Below, one piece after another: positions 28,120-43,100 of a stretch of DNA of 64,000 nucleotides. The notes below the pieces were generated by a model. It was not told the origin of the DNA and searched no databases. It worked only from the letters and a program-made list of their open reading frames with translations. Origin of the DNA: Odiellus spinosus (lineage: Eukaryota > Arthropoda > Arachnida > Opiliones > Phalangiidae); NCBI GenBank assembly GCA_963920705.1, contig OY987226.1:12588501-12652500 (forward strand). The letters run 5' to 3'. Each line of letters begins with the position of its first letter. Position 1 is the stretch's first letter. The translations under genes and the position numbers were made by a program.

Positions 28120-31100
28120 CTATATTGAAAATAATTAATATTTAGGGTTAATTAAAAGAAATTAAAATTACCCGTTGATTAAAAGAAGTTAAATTTGGTA
28201 TATGTTTGTCAAATCGCCCGATGCTCTCCAATGCTATGTTTCTGATTTTTTTTAGTAAACTGTTTAAAATATGGACCTTTTTGAGTCGAACAACCAAATT
28301 TTTAGCTCAGAAGTCTAAATTTTTTCCAGATTCGAAAGTAGTCGCCCACTAAAATGTGTCGATTATGAGGAAAGTTATCTAAAGATCGGTTTTATGTTCT
28401 GCAATAGCAATATTTTACTGCATTTCTATTACTGGTAAAGATGGTTAACATTTTTCCACTTTTAATTTATCTCAAAATATTTTAGATATCAGAGCTAAAA
28501 TTTAACTTTCCCACTCAGTAGTTCAATTTTTAAGAAAATCAAAAATGTGATGACTGTGGGATGCTTTTCAAAATTAAAATTGGGTGATTTCGCGTGGATT
28601 TATCCAATTAAGGTTAATTAAAACATATTTAACAAATTTACATCAGGGTTAATTAAATAAAAAAGTAATTAAATGTTGAAACTTACCGGATGGTGGACCA
28701 CCATTGGGACTGGCCGAACTTCCGGCGGGCGAATGTGAAGGTCCCTGAAGTCCGGCACTCATGTTAGTCAGGGTAGTGCTGGTTTGGGTCAAGTGTTGAG
28801 TGGGCATGTGCATACCGGAATTGACGAAACCGGAAACGGGTGGCATGAAAGTGCGCGGGAAGCCAAAATAAAGACTGGCGAAAGTGGCGGCCGTCTGAGG
28901 ACTACCCGTCGCCATCAGGGATGATAATTCCGCCATACTGAAGGGCATTGAAGGGATCTTCCACGGCGAACCCATTCCACTTCCGCTCGCCATCATTAGC
29001 AGTTCGCTACTGGTCGGCATTCGACCTAAAGCTAATGAACGCGATTAAGAAATTAGGCGTAATTAATTAAAAAAGTGGAATATATTAAAGTACGTTAAAG
29101 GAAAATAATTTGGCGTTTCAATAAGTAGAAAACCGTATTATTATTTAAAAAAATTATACGAGCATTTTTGAGTATTTTATGAAGACTATTGTGTTGCCAC
29201 TACACGTCATAGCACACCCGCTTCTCATTGGCCCTCCCAAAGGTACTTAACGTATTCTATAAAAACTCCCCTAGTAGCGTAACGATATTATCAAATTTAA
29301 ACTCTGTTGATATTAAACCGATTGTTGTCCATGCATGGTGCAGTAGTCAAATGAAGGTAACTTTCAATGAAGCGAGAACCACATGGAAGAAATGTTTATC
29401 GGGTGTAAATGAGTCGCCAGAAATATATTAGAGACCTTTATACGCGCGAGTTTTTATCAAAATAATTAAAACTAAATATTAAACTACACAAAGTAGATTT
29501 GGTTGACCTTGAGTCAGCTTATTTATTTTTAGAACTTTCAGATACTTGTTTCATTTATTCTTTAAGGATTCTTTACACCTTTCGTACAAGTTTAACTCTC
29601 CATAAACGTGGACGAAAGGTGTGAATCTCTCTAACATAGTCCTAGTGGGTCATTTATACACAATGAATATATATTTATCGATGCTATTCTCTTTATTAAA
29701 AGTTACCTTCATTATTAACTATGTCGTCGAACGGCGTATTGATTTGAGACACCCAAGCGGATGCAATCGGCGTAAATATCGAAACCCGAAGCGCCACTCT
29801 CCTGGTAAATTTCGGACTAGGGTTTGAAGACAATATCGTTCGATTCGAAGAAGGGGGAATCAATTTTTAATTTGTAACATTTTAACTAAACTTTATGAGG
29901 AAACGATTTTCTACGAATTGAAACGTGTTCTTTCATATAAGATGGAAATTATTTTTATAGTAATGTTTTCCTTCAATGGACAAAATAAGACTTAAGTTAC
30001 CGGCTGCAGCGGCCAGTGCGTGATGTTCGGCTGCCGTTGGTAAATCTCCAAACGCTCTGAATGGTGAATGCCTGAAAGCGTGTTCTCGTAGCAGGGACTC
30101 GACAGAGTCTCGACAAGGATCGTAGATACTGTAATGGACAATAACTTTTAGACTTAAACTCTTAATTTGTACGTTGTTTTCATCAAAGTGGTGGGATAGA
30201 TTTTCGAATGGTGGAATCACTGAAGCGTTTTCGGTCTAATGGCATTGTTTTTTTTTAATTATACATTAAGGTCTAAGAAACGGGTAAACAATTAAGCAAT
30301 TCACGGCGCCTTTAGTAGTGACCAGGCTTTAGTAGTATCATGGTTTCCGTGCGGGCTTGTAGTGATTCCCCTCTTCGGAAGTCTAGCTTACCTCTCGAGA
30401 TCTGTTAACCTGGATGAGTCTCGAAATCCTTTCGCGAATGGGTTGCTGTCAATCTTTAGCTTCGTTATCTGTTAGGGGAAACATAAATTTGTCGTTTTAT
30501 GCCTAGATCTTAAAAATTATCTTTAAAGGGAGAATGCAACCCAACAAACAAGTGATTTTTATCGATTAATTATCGTTGAGATAGGCCTAATCCACCAGTA
30601 AAAAAATTACAAACGAATATTAAACTAGAAATAAATTTAAAACATACCCAGAAAAATAGGCTTAGCTTAATTTTTGGCGATCCTGAACTCCCCATATAGG
30701 GACTATCGACCAATGATATTGGTCGATGGTTCGACCAATGACATTGGTCGATGGTCCTTATAAGGTGAGTATCAAGAAATATTTTCCCTTTGTACGCTCG
30801 GGTTTCATTAGCACTTATTAAATCAAATACCTACCAACTGATTTTGATAAGCCGTGACAGCAGTGAAGACTGTTTCGGGGAAAATGTATGTCCGGAAGTG
30901 TTCTTGATCCAAATCGTGTATTGGGGCGGTAGGGGAAGCGTCGGGCCTCAACCGAACGATATGAATCCTTGGTTGATATTTGTGCATCGAATTAAGGACG
31001 ATCTAAAGTCAAAATTACGAAAGAAACAATTTTAAGCCGACAATATTCCAGTTTTTCATCGACACGAAAAAAGCCCGCTAAGAATTATAAAGAACCTTAA

Positions 31101-34100
31101 GCTTAACATGACATTATAGGATGGTAACATGATTTATTTTTGTGTACATGTACACGTGAAATTCACGAATATATCACTTCAAAACTAATCTTTTTATTAT
31201 GTTGTTAGGGATGAAATATAATCAGATCTAATAAGAATTTTTTTGTGGCAAAACAATATTTGGGGATCGGTTAAATATTTCGATTTAAATGATGTGCTGT
31301 CCAAATTTCGTGGATAAATATGTCGGGATAATTTAATTCCAGCTAGTATGTGCAACGTTTTTGCCCAATTCGTAACGTTAAAAACTGGATCAACTCAAAG
31401 CCAAATTCGAAATCACATCCCTGAATTAATTTATTTATACTAACATGGATATGTAACTGTATCTTTAGCCTTTCTATCATGTTGTTCAAGGGTGGGCTGT
31501 ACAAAATTTTAGCCTTGACTCTTGAGATTCGATTTACCTTGCCTTTCAAATGGCCTAAGGGTCCGATCTAACAAAATCTTTCGACGCCAGGAATGAAGCC
31601 TAGGTAGCTAGACTAGTTTATGTAACTATTAACGTAGATTTACTAAATTCATTATAAGACTAATTAATGTCGTGATGAATTCGCTCTTGTAATTCATTCA
31701 TGACCGTACATAATATCATGTCTTCTTAACGGTACGATTACGAATTCGTTACAACATCGGGAATGTAGCGTATGTCTCTATTTACATTACGTACGTGTCC
31801 TTGCTTATCCATCTCGTTGTTGGTTAGTTTCACCTTCTCGAATGAGACCACTTGCTTCCTTAGTTGTTCCCCAGTGAAGGGAGAGTCCGGGTGCATGTAT
31901 AGACGACCGGGGGAGGGTGGATCGGCTTTGCCCGCCACTAACCACGAAGAACGGTGGTAAGCGTACCGGTATCTCTTATTATCCACCGGAACAATGTCCA
32001 GTAGGACAGAGTATCGGCTACCCAGATCGGCGCCGGAAAATGAGATTCGAAGTGTTGGAAACATTCGTCTGTAATAAAAATAAAAGACATTTAACTTAGT
32101 TGATATATAGTTGCGGAGAATCAAAATCACTTCGTTGTATCCGAATTAATGCAATTGGTCTTTGAGGGTGAAGAGAAAAACCTAGTGGATTTTTACTAAC
32201 TGATATTCAAAATTGGAGCTGTTTATGCGTATAGTAAAACTTTCAGGAATACTTTGAATTGTGCAAAAAATTGGGGAAAATGTTTAGATTTTGGAATGCA
32301 GAGCAGTTCCTCAGACCAATCAAAAGAAACCACACCTTTGGTTCAATAAAATCACAGCGACAAAATCTTGTTTTGGACTGTTAAAGGGATTTTACTAAAC
32401 CAAAGGTGGGCGTGTTATGAATATGATTGGCTGAATGGACGCCACCTGGAGAAAAAGAAGACTATGCGCCATTCAAATGGAGGTACCATAGTCTTTCCAC
32501 TCCTGCTGTTTGAACTAAAAAGGAGCCCAAGTCATAACCAAACTCCATATTTTAGGATGCCCACTAATGCCGATTAGTCTTAATCATAATTGTTTTTAGC
32601 GCAATTCAGTGACACTTTCTGAAAATGAATTAAGCAAACGAGGCTTATTAGGAGCAAAATCGTTAAAAATCCTTGGTTTTTTCTCTCTTCATCATCCCTT
32701 GACACGTGTATTCTAATACGCGCTCTTATAGAAAGATTCCGGCATACGTACTTTAGTGATTGTTATTGAAGCATGAATGTTCAAGAATAATTAGCAAAAA
32801 TTTATTTTGTATAGTTCAGGAGCATTTTTCATATACTAACAGAAACTGAAGCGCATTAGTACACAATGCTTAAACCTCTTAGAGATAAAAGCAGTTTATG
32901 CAAACGATACAAACGTATAATACGCGCGAACTTTTCCAAGAGGAATGTATATAGGAATACACCCAAATTTGTAACAACCATTAATTAATTTTCAGATCGT
33001 TAATTATAGGTATATGATTAGTTAATATTATTAAAAGCTTTATTATACAGCAATAAAAAAAGAAATTGCGTTTATGAGTTTAATCGTATGAATTTTTATC
33101 GTGAGGTTTGTACGTGTCTAAAATTGATAATGAGATTTCGATAGAATTCTTTATTCTTCAAAGTCCTCGTATTTTTAATTTTCCCCCTCTCTCTCGAATG
33201 GTTCCTCGTCTTTTATTTGGCGCATCACGCTATTATATCACGCGTTTGACCACCGTGTAGGGAACCAGGAGGAGCTTCTTATAATACAAGGTTCTTAATA
33301 CCTCAAACGCCAATCTAGAAATGATACAGCGTTGTCGGGGTTAGAGGTCGACGCGTTTCGGAAAACTTCAAACGAGGATAAAAATATCAAAAAAAAAAAT
33401 GTTTGGCAAATCTTATTTGATACTTTTATACGTTTGCCTCAAGTGTAGAAGTCTTGGGAAAGAATAGACTAAATTATGTAAAAAATAATTCTTGAAGAAT
33501 AGTATAGTAATGACTCAATTTAGATGATCGTGTTTTAGGCTTTGAAATTAGGCTTAAGAATTTTACCATCGCATTTCAAATCAAGTGGTTGTTATTTTAT
33601 GTAAAATACTAAAAATTCTCCGCGAAACAATCAATAACATATACTTAATTAGCTTTACTAAACTATAATTACTCCGCGTAAAAATATTTTTTAAATTTTA
33701 TGATTTAAAATTCGCCATCCAGGATATTTTTTTCTTTAAGAAAATAATTCTTAGTATTTTGACGCAATCAGTATTCTTATAAAATGTCTTTAAATGGAGA
33801 ATGCAGCCCGATAACAAGTGATTTTTCTATCGCTTCCTTATGATTACAAAGGTGTAATTAATTCACAAGTAAAAAAATGCAAAGTTATATAGAAATACAT
33901 TTTTAACTTATTCTGAAAGTAGGCTAAACAAAGCTGCATGGATATTTTAATATACCATCGTTATAACAAGTCTCAGGCCAATTACGACATCAAATCGTTT
34001 ATAACTAGGTTTAAGAAGCGCGTGTGATGCCCGGAGATTCGATGACAGTAATTAAACTCTTCATGGATCCTTGTTAAGTCCATTTTCCAAGTATTATTAA

Positions 34101-37100
34101 ATAATGACTTCTAACTTAATATTTTTTATTATGAATTGTATACGTAGTCGGGATGCATGACTGTCCTCATTTTTTCGAAGGCCTGTGGATTAATTTTTTT
34201 TTTTTTTTTTTTTTTTATATACTATTAAAAACCCATATTCACAATTTTACATTTCAATCTGGGCTTGACGCAGTTTTAAGAAACTTAAAATGCCAAATAT
34301 TCTTGATTTATGTGATAGTTTGATTCTGGAACGAAATTATAATTTTCGCATGATAGGTAGGACTCTCTAGATTAAGTACTTACACGAAATAGAACGGGCA
34401 AAGCAACCGTATCACGTGCCAGAACGAATAATCACACGACCATAGTGATGACGTAGTATTTAAAATATTTCGAAGATATAGCTCGATTATAATATATATC
34501 TTTACTTTTCTGTACGTAATTCTATTAATGATATATGTATAACCCTTTTTACCGATCTTTCCATTTGGAGCTCCAAAAATATATGACGGCCTCACTTCAA
34601 ATAGTTAATTTTGGTTTTTTAACTTGTATTAAATTCCTCCATAAGTTCAAACGATAAATTTATTTTTTAAAAGACATTTAAGCTTGCAACCAGCAATTTC
34701 ATAACTAACCCTTCTTAGCAGTAGTTTTCATATACCATGTAGCTTTCCACCAAATGTAATCTCTACGTGGGACGATCCGTAATAAAAATATCCATAATCT
34801 GTCTTCAATATACTCTTAGTTACAAACTAGAAAATTATCTTAATTTCCATTGGAAAAAAACCCACTTCTTTTTGAACTAAGATCCATTCTAAGCTTATAA
34901 CTGATTTTATCTTCGATATAACAATCACCTCCATTACTAAATGACTCAACCGCAAAAAATGCGGTTCGCTAACAATACCTTTTAATCCAGCCTCGAGTAA
35001 CGCAGTTCCTGCCTTTATACTTTTAGTATGCTTTTAATATAGTCATGTTCACATCAAATAATTTAAAACCGTCGAATTGTAAAATATTTAAGTGAGACTG
35101 TAGATTAACTTAATATTTTAGATTTTTCATAAAATTGAAAAACCGTATTCAAAATATAAAACCTCTGGGTTTTAGGTGTTTTTAAAGGGAGAATGCAACC
35201 TAAAATGAGATTCGTTATCGTTTAAATAGAACTAATCCACCAAAATGAAAGTTTACAAAACAAATATTAAACTAGAAATAAATTTAAAACTTACCCGGAA
35301 AATAGGCTTAGTGGGATTCATGGAGATCCTGATTTCCTCGCGTATAAGGTCTAGCGACCAATCGAATGCGATTGTAAGTCTCGTGGAGACCTCGCGTGAA
35401 CGACGGGCCTTTGCTTATTGTTCGCTAGACCTTACACGGAGGCAATTCAGGATCTCTATGAATCCTATGAAGCCTATTTTCTGGGTAAGTTTTAAATTTA
35501 TTTCTAGTTTAATATTTGTTTCGTAAACTTTTTATTGGTGGATTAGGCCTATTTAAACGATAAGGAATCGATAAAAAATCACTTGTTATTAGGTTGCATA
35601 CTCCCTTTAAGAAATTTTAAAATTAAAATGCCAAAAACCTGTAGACAAATAAGGTAGAATTATTCTGGTACGTAATTAACGACCATTTCTGTATTAAGTA
35701 CTTTTACGAAAAAGGCCGCGCGAAAGCAACATTATAACGTGCTAGAACGCGCGAGAATCAATTGTAGGCTCTTCAATAGCCACGCGACCTTAGTGATGAC
35801 GTAATATTGCGGGGAAATATTGTTTTCAAAACTTATAAAGATGGCGATTATAAAATAATTTTACTGTCGCGTTAACTATAATTGAATCGTTTTTTAACGA
35901 TCTTTTCGAAAATACTACTCAATTTCTATTTGAAACGCGTGACACCCTCATTTTAACTGAACATTAAAATCGGTTTCAAAAGATTTCTAGCGATTCCTAA
36001 TGCGAATGAATCTTATTTTAAGATGTTCAATAAATCTTCCGTAAGGATGTACCGCGGGAAAATATTGTTCGAAAGATTCTAATCTATTTCTTTAAAACAA
36101 AAACAATAATTTGAAAATTTTATTACTCCGCATTGTTAAACTTGTCGGAAGCGATAAATCAGAGGATTTTTATTTCATTCCTTCTTATATCGAGAGAGAG
36201 AGAGAGGCCTAGGAGAAATATTGATAGAATACGTTCATTATGTATTCTAGAGAAAAGCTGTAGAAATTATCCGTTAATTGTACCCGCCGTTGTTCGCGCC
36301 CCCTAAACATTTTTGGGGTTTCTCTTCCGTTTAGATTAATGCAAATTATAAATCACTCGGAGATTGCGTCAATTTCGAAACCAAGCTACTATCATTTCCC
36401 CTGTTTTAATGTTCTAAAAATAGTTAGGAAAGCTAAGTTGGTACATGGTGAAATTTTCAACTGTTTCAATTATCGAAATAAATCAGTGGATTTATCTATG
36501 GTTCCCCTCTTTTTGTTTTTATTAATAAATATGTTAATAGACCTTTTAGGAGGAAAGATGCATGGTTTCGTGACTGTGTTTGTACACGCTATTATTGAAA
36601 ATAATTTAAGCTTTGTATAAATCTGTAATCGCAAGGTTTTTACTTATTTGAACATTAAAAACAGTCGTCGAAATAATAAGCCTTGGCTTGGTAGAAATCG
36701 AATCTCTGACACAAAGATAATCCGATTGGTTGATTTCGAGTGATTTGCTTCTGAAGATCTAGAAAGGTGCCGCCTATTCCCCGAACAACGTGATAGACAA
36801 AATGCAATTATTTATTCCGGTTAAAGGGAGAATGCAACCTAACAACAAGTGATTTTTTTTATCGATTCCTTATCGTTTAAATAAGTAAAAACATTTAAAA
36901 ACAAATATTAAACTGTAAATAAATTTAAAACTTACTCGCAAATAAGCTTAGTTGGATTCACGGAGATCACCTGAACTCCGCATATAAGGATTAGCGACCA
37001 ATGGCATTGATCGATGTATCTTATATGTGGAATGGAGGATCTCCATATGATCAATGTCATTGGTCGCTAGCTCTTATACGGGTAGTTCAGGATATCTCCT

Positions 37101-40100
37101 AAGCCTATTTTGATGGTAAGTTTTAAATTTATTTCTAATTTAATATTATTTGTAATTTTTTTACTGTTGGATTAGGCCTATTTAACCGATAATGAATCGA
37201 TGAACAATCACTTGTTTTTAGGTTGCATTCTCCCTTTAACACAAATTTATTATAATGTACTGTCTGTTTAACTTTTTGGAACCAAAACCTGCATAATTAT
37301 AGAAATGTATTATACCTTCATTTCTCATTTTCTCAATGTTACACTGCTTCTATTAACACGGATGATGTCTTGATTAATCAGATGAGCTACAGTGTAGTGT
37401 GTAGGGAGAACTGTTTTTTTATTTTATTTTAGACAAGACAAAGGTTCATGAGACCATAAAAAGGGTCCTTGTATATTAAAAAAGGCGGGATTGGCTATTA
37501 ATTTAGTTTGTGGGTATATATCTTGTTGTAGATGGCGACACGGTGTGGCAATCAACCGTGAACCAAACTGTTTTGATTATTTTTGGGGGGGAATTCTTTT
37601 TTTATATTGTATGTTATATCCCTTTCCTGTTAATCCAGCGTAGTTTGCAAAAACTACTTTTTTACCCTACGAGGTCTAATATTATGTATTAATCCACGAC
37701 AGTTTTGGGTGTATTGATAAGTACTCTTTAAAGCTCGGTCGTCAAAGTGAAGGGAATGAATGACGCTATTAAACATTGATCGGATAAGCTCAGATTGAGA
37801 GATTGTTTTTGATGAGTTTATTATAAGTTTTAAATTGAATTCTGACTCTTTTTGATGATCGAGGAAGTAGTTTTATTATAGATTTATTGCATTGAAACAA
37901 AGGATAAGAACATATGTTTAAAGGGACTCCGAAAACAAGTTATTCCTAATCGATTTGAACGCTAAAAACATCAAAACGCTAATCTGGCTAACAATCAGAT
38001 TGATTGGTTGATTCCAATGAAGTTCGTCTTTGAAATGACGCGTGAACCTAGGTAGATGTTTCTTAGAAATTGAATTGTTTCAACTATAATTTTTAGACAG
38101 TCGTTCATTGCTTTTAGCAATTCTGTTTTCTTGAATTTATACAGTCTAAAATTTATTTGAAAAAGATTTAGGCTTAGCGAATCTAGTTTAGCGACTTTGG
38201 TAATTAACTGAAAGTACCGCCAGATCTTTAGTGATTTTTGATACGGTTTCTACGCAAAGTATAACTGTCCAAATCGATTAAAACAAACCGTAAATTACCA
38301 TTACCCTAGTAAGTTACCAGGGTAAATTACTGATTCTTACTATATCTCAGAGTGCTGAAATGCTTGATGTTTAGCATAGAGCAGAGGAACGTAAAAGTTG
38401 AAAAATATTCCATCCTTTGAATCGTTTGATTCTCCAAAAAAATTATCAAACTTGCCCCACGAGCGCTCGATTTTCCAATGGAAAGGAACAAAAAAGTGGC
38501 TCGATAATGCTCGCAGAGCGATATCTCTTGTTTTATAGAGCACCCAGTTGAATACGTTATAATGCCATAAAAATTACGTAAAAAAATTGGATTGTAACTC
38601 TTCCGTTTCGCGGCAAAATTAATTGGTAGTGTCACTGTATGTATTATTTTATTTAGGTCGGTGAAACTGTAAACGGGTATAGACATAATAATTCTTGTTG
38701 GAATTTAATCAAAATAATGCGTGGCTCTAATATCGGTAGACGTAATTCAAAACTAATCTAATTAAATCCACCCTTATATAGCTAGTCGTCGACTCGACAA
38801 AAAACACGAAAAAAGTCATAAAGAGTCAGTTAATTTGGGTTAATAACGGGTCTCTTATATTATGAATTTTTTGCACGAAAAATACTTCATATATACTTTA
38901 TTAATATCAAAATATATAATTAAACAGACTCCACGAAAAAAAGAGATTTTAAAATGTAGAATTTTAATCTTGATAGTTTAGGAAAAAGTTTTTTTTTAAA
39001 AAAGAGAACATTAAGGTATACACTTTCCACTAGAATTAATCGTTTTTTGTATAGTGGCTAATCATCAGGGATAATGGAATACAAGAGGCGCTCGGCGGCG
39101 CTTAATTCGAGCTCGTTTAAGCTTATAATCCAAATAAATGATTCCGATGACACGAGCCGAAACACGTGATAAGGGAAGTACTTAGCTGCCTGCTTTCCCT
39201 CTCATTACTTTAGTCCATTAATGATGATATTGTAAATACTCCCGCTCCTAAATAACTGTACTACTGTAGTTCAAACTAATGGAAGCAACGCTTGCTATAT
39301 TGGTGAGGTTGGGGTTTTATCAACATGTACCCAGCCTGGTCTCCCTCTCACAAAATTATTTAAAGTGTGGCTGTCACAGATTTTTCAATAATTCCATAAA
39401 ACAATACCGCAATATAAAGTTTTTTTGTAATCTCCATCTTCGATATTTTGAATCGCAAAATAGGCAAATACTACGTCATACATGGTCGCGTGGATAGAGA
39501 CTTATCTATCACATTCTGGCACGTATTAACGTTAGATTCGCGCGATTGTTTTCGTGAAAGTACTTATTCCGAAGAACTTATTACGTTCTAGAATCAAACT
39601 AAAGTTTCTTATAAAAGAGTCAACCCAGAGGTGTAAAATTTTGAATATGGGAAAAGATATAATCCTGAAGTCTTAGAAATGGTGACAGCCTAACTTCAAA
39701 CTTTTATACTGGCATTGTCTTAAAAACCTTAAACACAATTCACTTGTGTAAGCTGTTTGAAGCAATGCGTGCAACATAAAAGGGGTGGATAGTCTGTTAA
39801 TATCTCAACTGGTTTTGTTTATTTTTTAAGATATCACTTCAATTGTTCAAATAAGATAAAGTGTATAATTCGTTCATCATTAAATTTAACCAATAAGTAC
39901 GAAGCTTACATTTCTAGGTTTCGACAAATATATCCCTTCAGTCAAGATGCCCCGTAATATCACTCTGTTGATTCAAATTACTAGAACAGAATGCTTTCCT
40001 CTCCCGTTTTGAACAAAAATGATGGTTAGGCTTAGCTCCCCCGTTTTTGGTGCGCTAATTCTAGGCTCTTTATTGAATTATATATCGGCGCCTCTCGAAA

Positions 40101-43100
40101 ATATGGTTTTTGGTTGAGAGGGACGAGGTTAGCCATGCAGCGTAATAATAATGATGGTTTGAGTTGTTCCTTGATGACTCGCGGTTGAATTAGCCGCTGT
40201 TTTCAAATGGTTAAGGTACTTCGCTACTTAAACCTCAGCTGATAAGGGTTGATTGTTTTCATAAATTGCTGTTTTAGGCCCGACTTGATTGTGTGGAAGG
40301 GCTTTTTGGTCTACAGGTTAGGTTAATGATTCCGTTTATAACGCTCCAAACGATTAGGGTTAATTTTAGTACAATCAAATAAACACTATAGTGTTGTTAG
40401 AGGGTAAATGGAATTTAGGCCTGAACTAAAATCGGAATGTCCATTTATTTTACTTTCTTTTTCGAAATTTGTGAGACTGACATTTATAAAGTTGTTGTAT
40501 AGGCCTATTTTAAATCGTAACTCTTGTTTTATTCTAATTAGACTAAACTCATTTACCGAGTTAAGCCTAAATAGACTCTTAAGCCTAGACAGACTCACTG
40601 AAATTGCTAAGCCTAAATAGACTCGTAAACTGAAATTGTTAAGCCTAAATAGACTCGTAAACTGAAATTTTTAAGCCTAAATAGATTCGTAAACTGAAAT
40701 TGTTAAACCTATCGACTCGTATACCGAAATTTAAGCCTAAATCGATTTCTACTTCCCAGTACCTAAGCCTAAATAGATTCATGCACTGAACTGCTAAGTT
40801 TAAATAGACTCCTTACTATTAGATGAAACGTTTTGACCTACAATACCTACACTCATGGCAGCCTCTCACATTAAAATCGCTAACCCAAAGTGAACCCTTC
40901 TATCTGACAAAAGAGATTTCACTCCGTAATATTACGAAGGTTTCTAAGCCTAATTTAAACCCGAAACTCTGTCATCAAAATTACTAATTTCTTTTAAATA
41001 AAATTTTAATTACATTACATCAAATCATTCTTTTAAAATGCATTCGTATTAACACTATATTTGAAAGAAATTTTCGTTTCATTGTCACTTTTATTTCAAA
41101 CTCGTAAAAATTTGAATCCACGAAAATTAACATTGTTAATTACCTCCTAATTTCAGTACGATATATTAAATTAAATTAGAAGTGGGGGAGGGATTTGGAA
41201 ATGAACAAAAGGCTGTTAGGATAAAGCGGGAAAGGTATATAGCGCCGGTATTAATTCGGATTACAAAAGCGGGAGGTCTCTAAATTACCGTTTTGAAATT
41301 TTCGTGAAACTGTTTCCTCTAGCTATATAGCGCGAAGATAAGCGAGGTAAAGGTTATACAGAAATTTTGGTCCAATTAGTAAATCTCTGGTTGTGCTCCA
41401 CCCCCATTTTCTACTGTAAATTATAACGGCAAGATCATTTATTAAAACTCTTCTAAAATGTATGACTTTCCAAAGGTAAAAGGGGTTATGGGACTGTGTG
41501 TGATAAGCGTGTTTGAAACCTCATAACCACCCAAATATATGATTGACCACGCCTCGGAAACTTGAAGCTAAACAAATTATAAAATAATAATTTCAATTCA
41601 ATTTAATAATATATATTACCTTAAATTATTTTGATTAATGATCGTTAAACGCGATTTAATTTTCTTTAGTATCTAGTTCGAATCAGCTGGGATTTTCAAG
41701 ACGAAATTTTTTAAAGGGGTAATGAAGTTAATCAAAATAATTTTTAAATAAGCTGAGGGGGATATCCAATAAAAGCCTTTATTATTATTATTATTAAATC
41801 GTTTAGGCGCGTTTAAGTATGCGTACCAACTTTATTAAATTCGCCAAACTTTCCGTTAACATTTATTTAAATAGATATGACCAGGTTAATTAATAGCCAA
41901 TCAAGAAACCAGTTGTTGAAACCGATAGAATATCAAACGAGTATATTATTAGTTTTTTAATTTTAAACCTAGGTTTAAATGTATTGTTTTTCTACGCTGG
42001 TGCCAGCTGCATTCAAATCCTATTCTACGTCGAAATTTCTCCCATTCGACGTCGTAATTTCTCCCATTCGACGTCGTAATTTCTCCCATTCGACGTCGTA
42101 ATTTCTCCCATTCGACGTCGTAATTTCTCCCATTCGACGTCGTAATTTCTCCCATTCTACGTCGTAATTTCTCCCATTCGACGTCGTAATTTCTCCCATT
42201 CGACGTCGTAATTTCTCCCATTCGACGTCGTAATTTCTCCCATTCGACGTCGTAATTTCTCCCATTCGACGTCGTAATTTCTCCCATTCGACGTCGAAAT
42301 TTCTCCCATTCGACGTCGAAATTTCTCCCATTCGACGTCGAAATTTCTCCCATTCGACGTCGAAATTTCTCCCATTCGACGTCGAAATTTCTCCCATTCG
42401 ACGTCGAAATTTCTCCCATTCGACGTCGAAATTTCTCCCATTCGACGTCGAAATTTCTCCCATTCGACGTCGAAATTTCTCCCATTCGACGTCGAAATTT
42501 CTCCCATTCGACGTCGAAATTTCTCCCATTCGACGTCGAAATTTCTCCCATTCGACGTCGAAATTTCTCCCATTCGACGTCGAAATTTCTCCCATTCGAC
42601 GTCGAAATTTCTCCCATTCGACGTCGAAATTTCTCCCATTCGACGTCGAAATTTCTCCCATTTGACGTCATAATCTCGTAATTTCGGGTCCATGCAGATT
42701 AAAATTAAAAAATCTTCCATTTTTAGCTAGATCTAGTTTCCTTTTCAACCACAATGCCGAGATAATGGTATTACAAAATAAATCTTTGAATAATAATATT
42801 GTAAAAATGTATTTTTTTCTTGTAAACCTAACCCCATTATCTAAATGAAAACTGAATGATTTTCTAAAGCCTCGCCTACTTTATCAATAGATATATTCTC
42901 TAGAATATTATTGGGTAAGCTTTTAATGCGATTAAATTTTCTTTCTTCTTATATGTAAGTTCGAAAGATAGAGAAAAAGCACTTTGTGTAAAAGGTGTTT
43001 CCGATATAGACAGTATATATACGAAGGCGACCTTATCATCAAATAGCATCGCGCGGCTCGAGCCCCCTATTTGACTTACACCATTTATATTCAAGAGGTA

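Noticed and set aside
41949..42720. Open frames of 187-240 codons on the minus strand in three frames
   Set aside because: They are a by-product of the 22-bp array: the unit length is not a multiple of three and the unit has no stop in any frame, so all frames repeat the same 22-residue period. No start context or homology.
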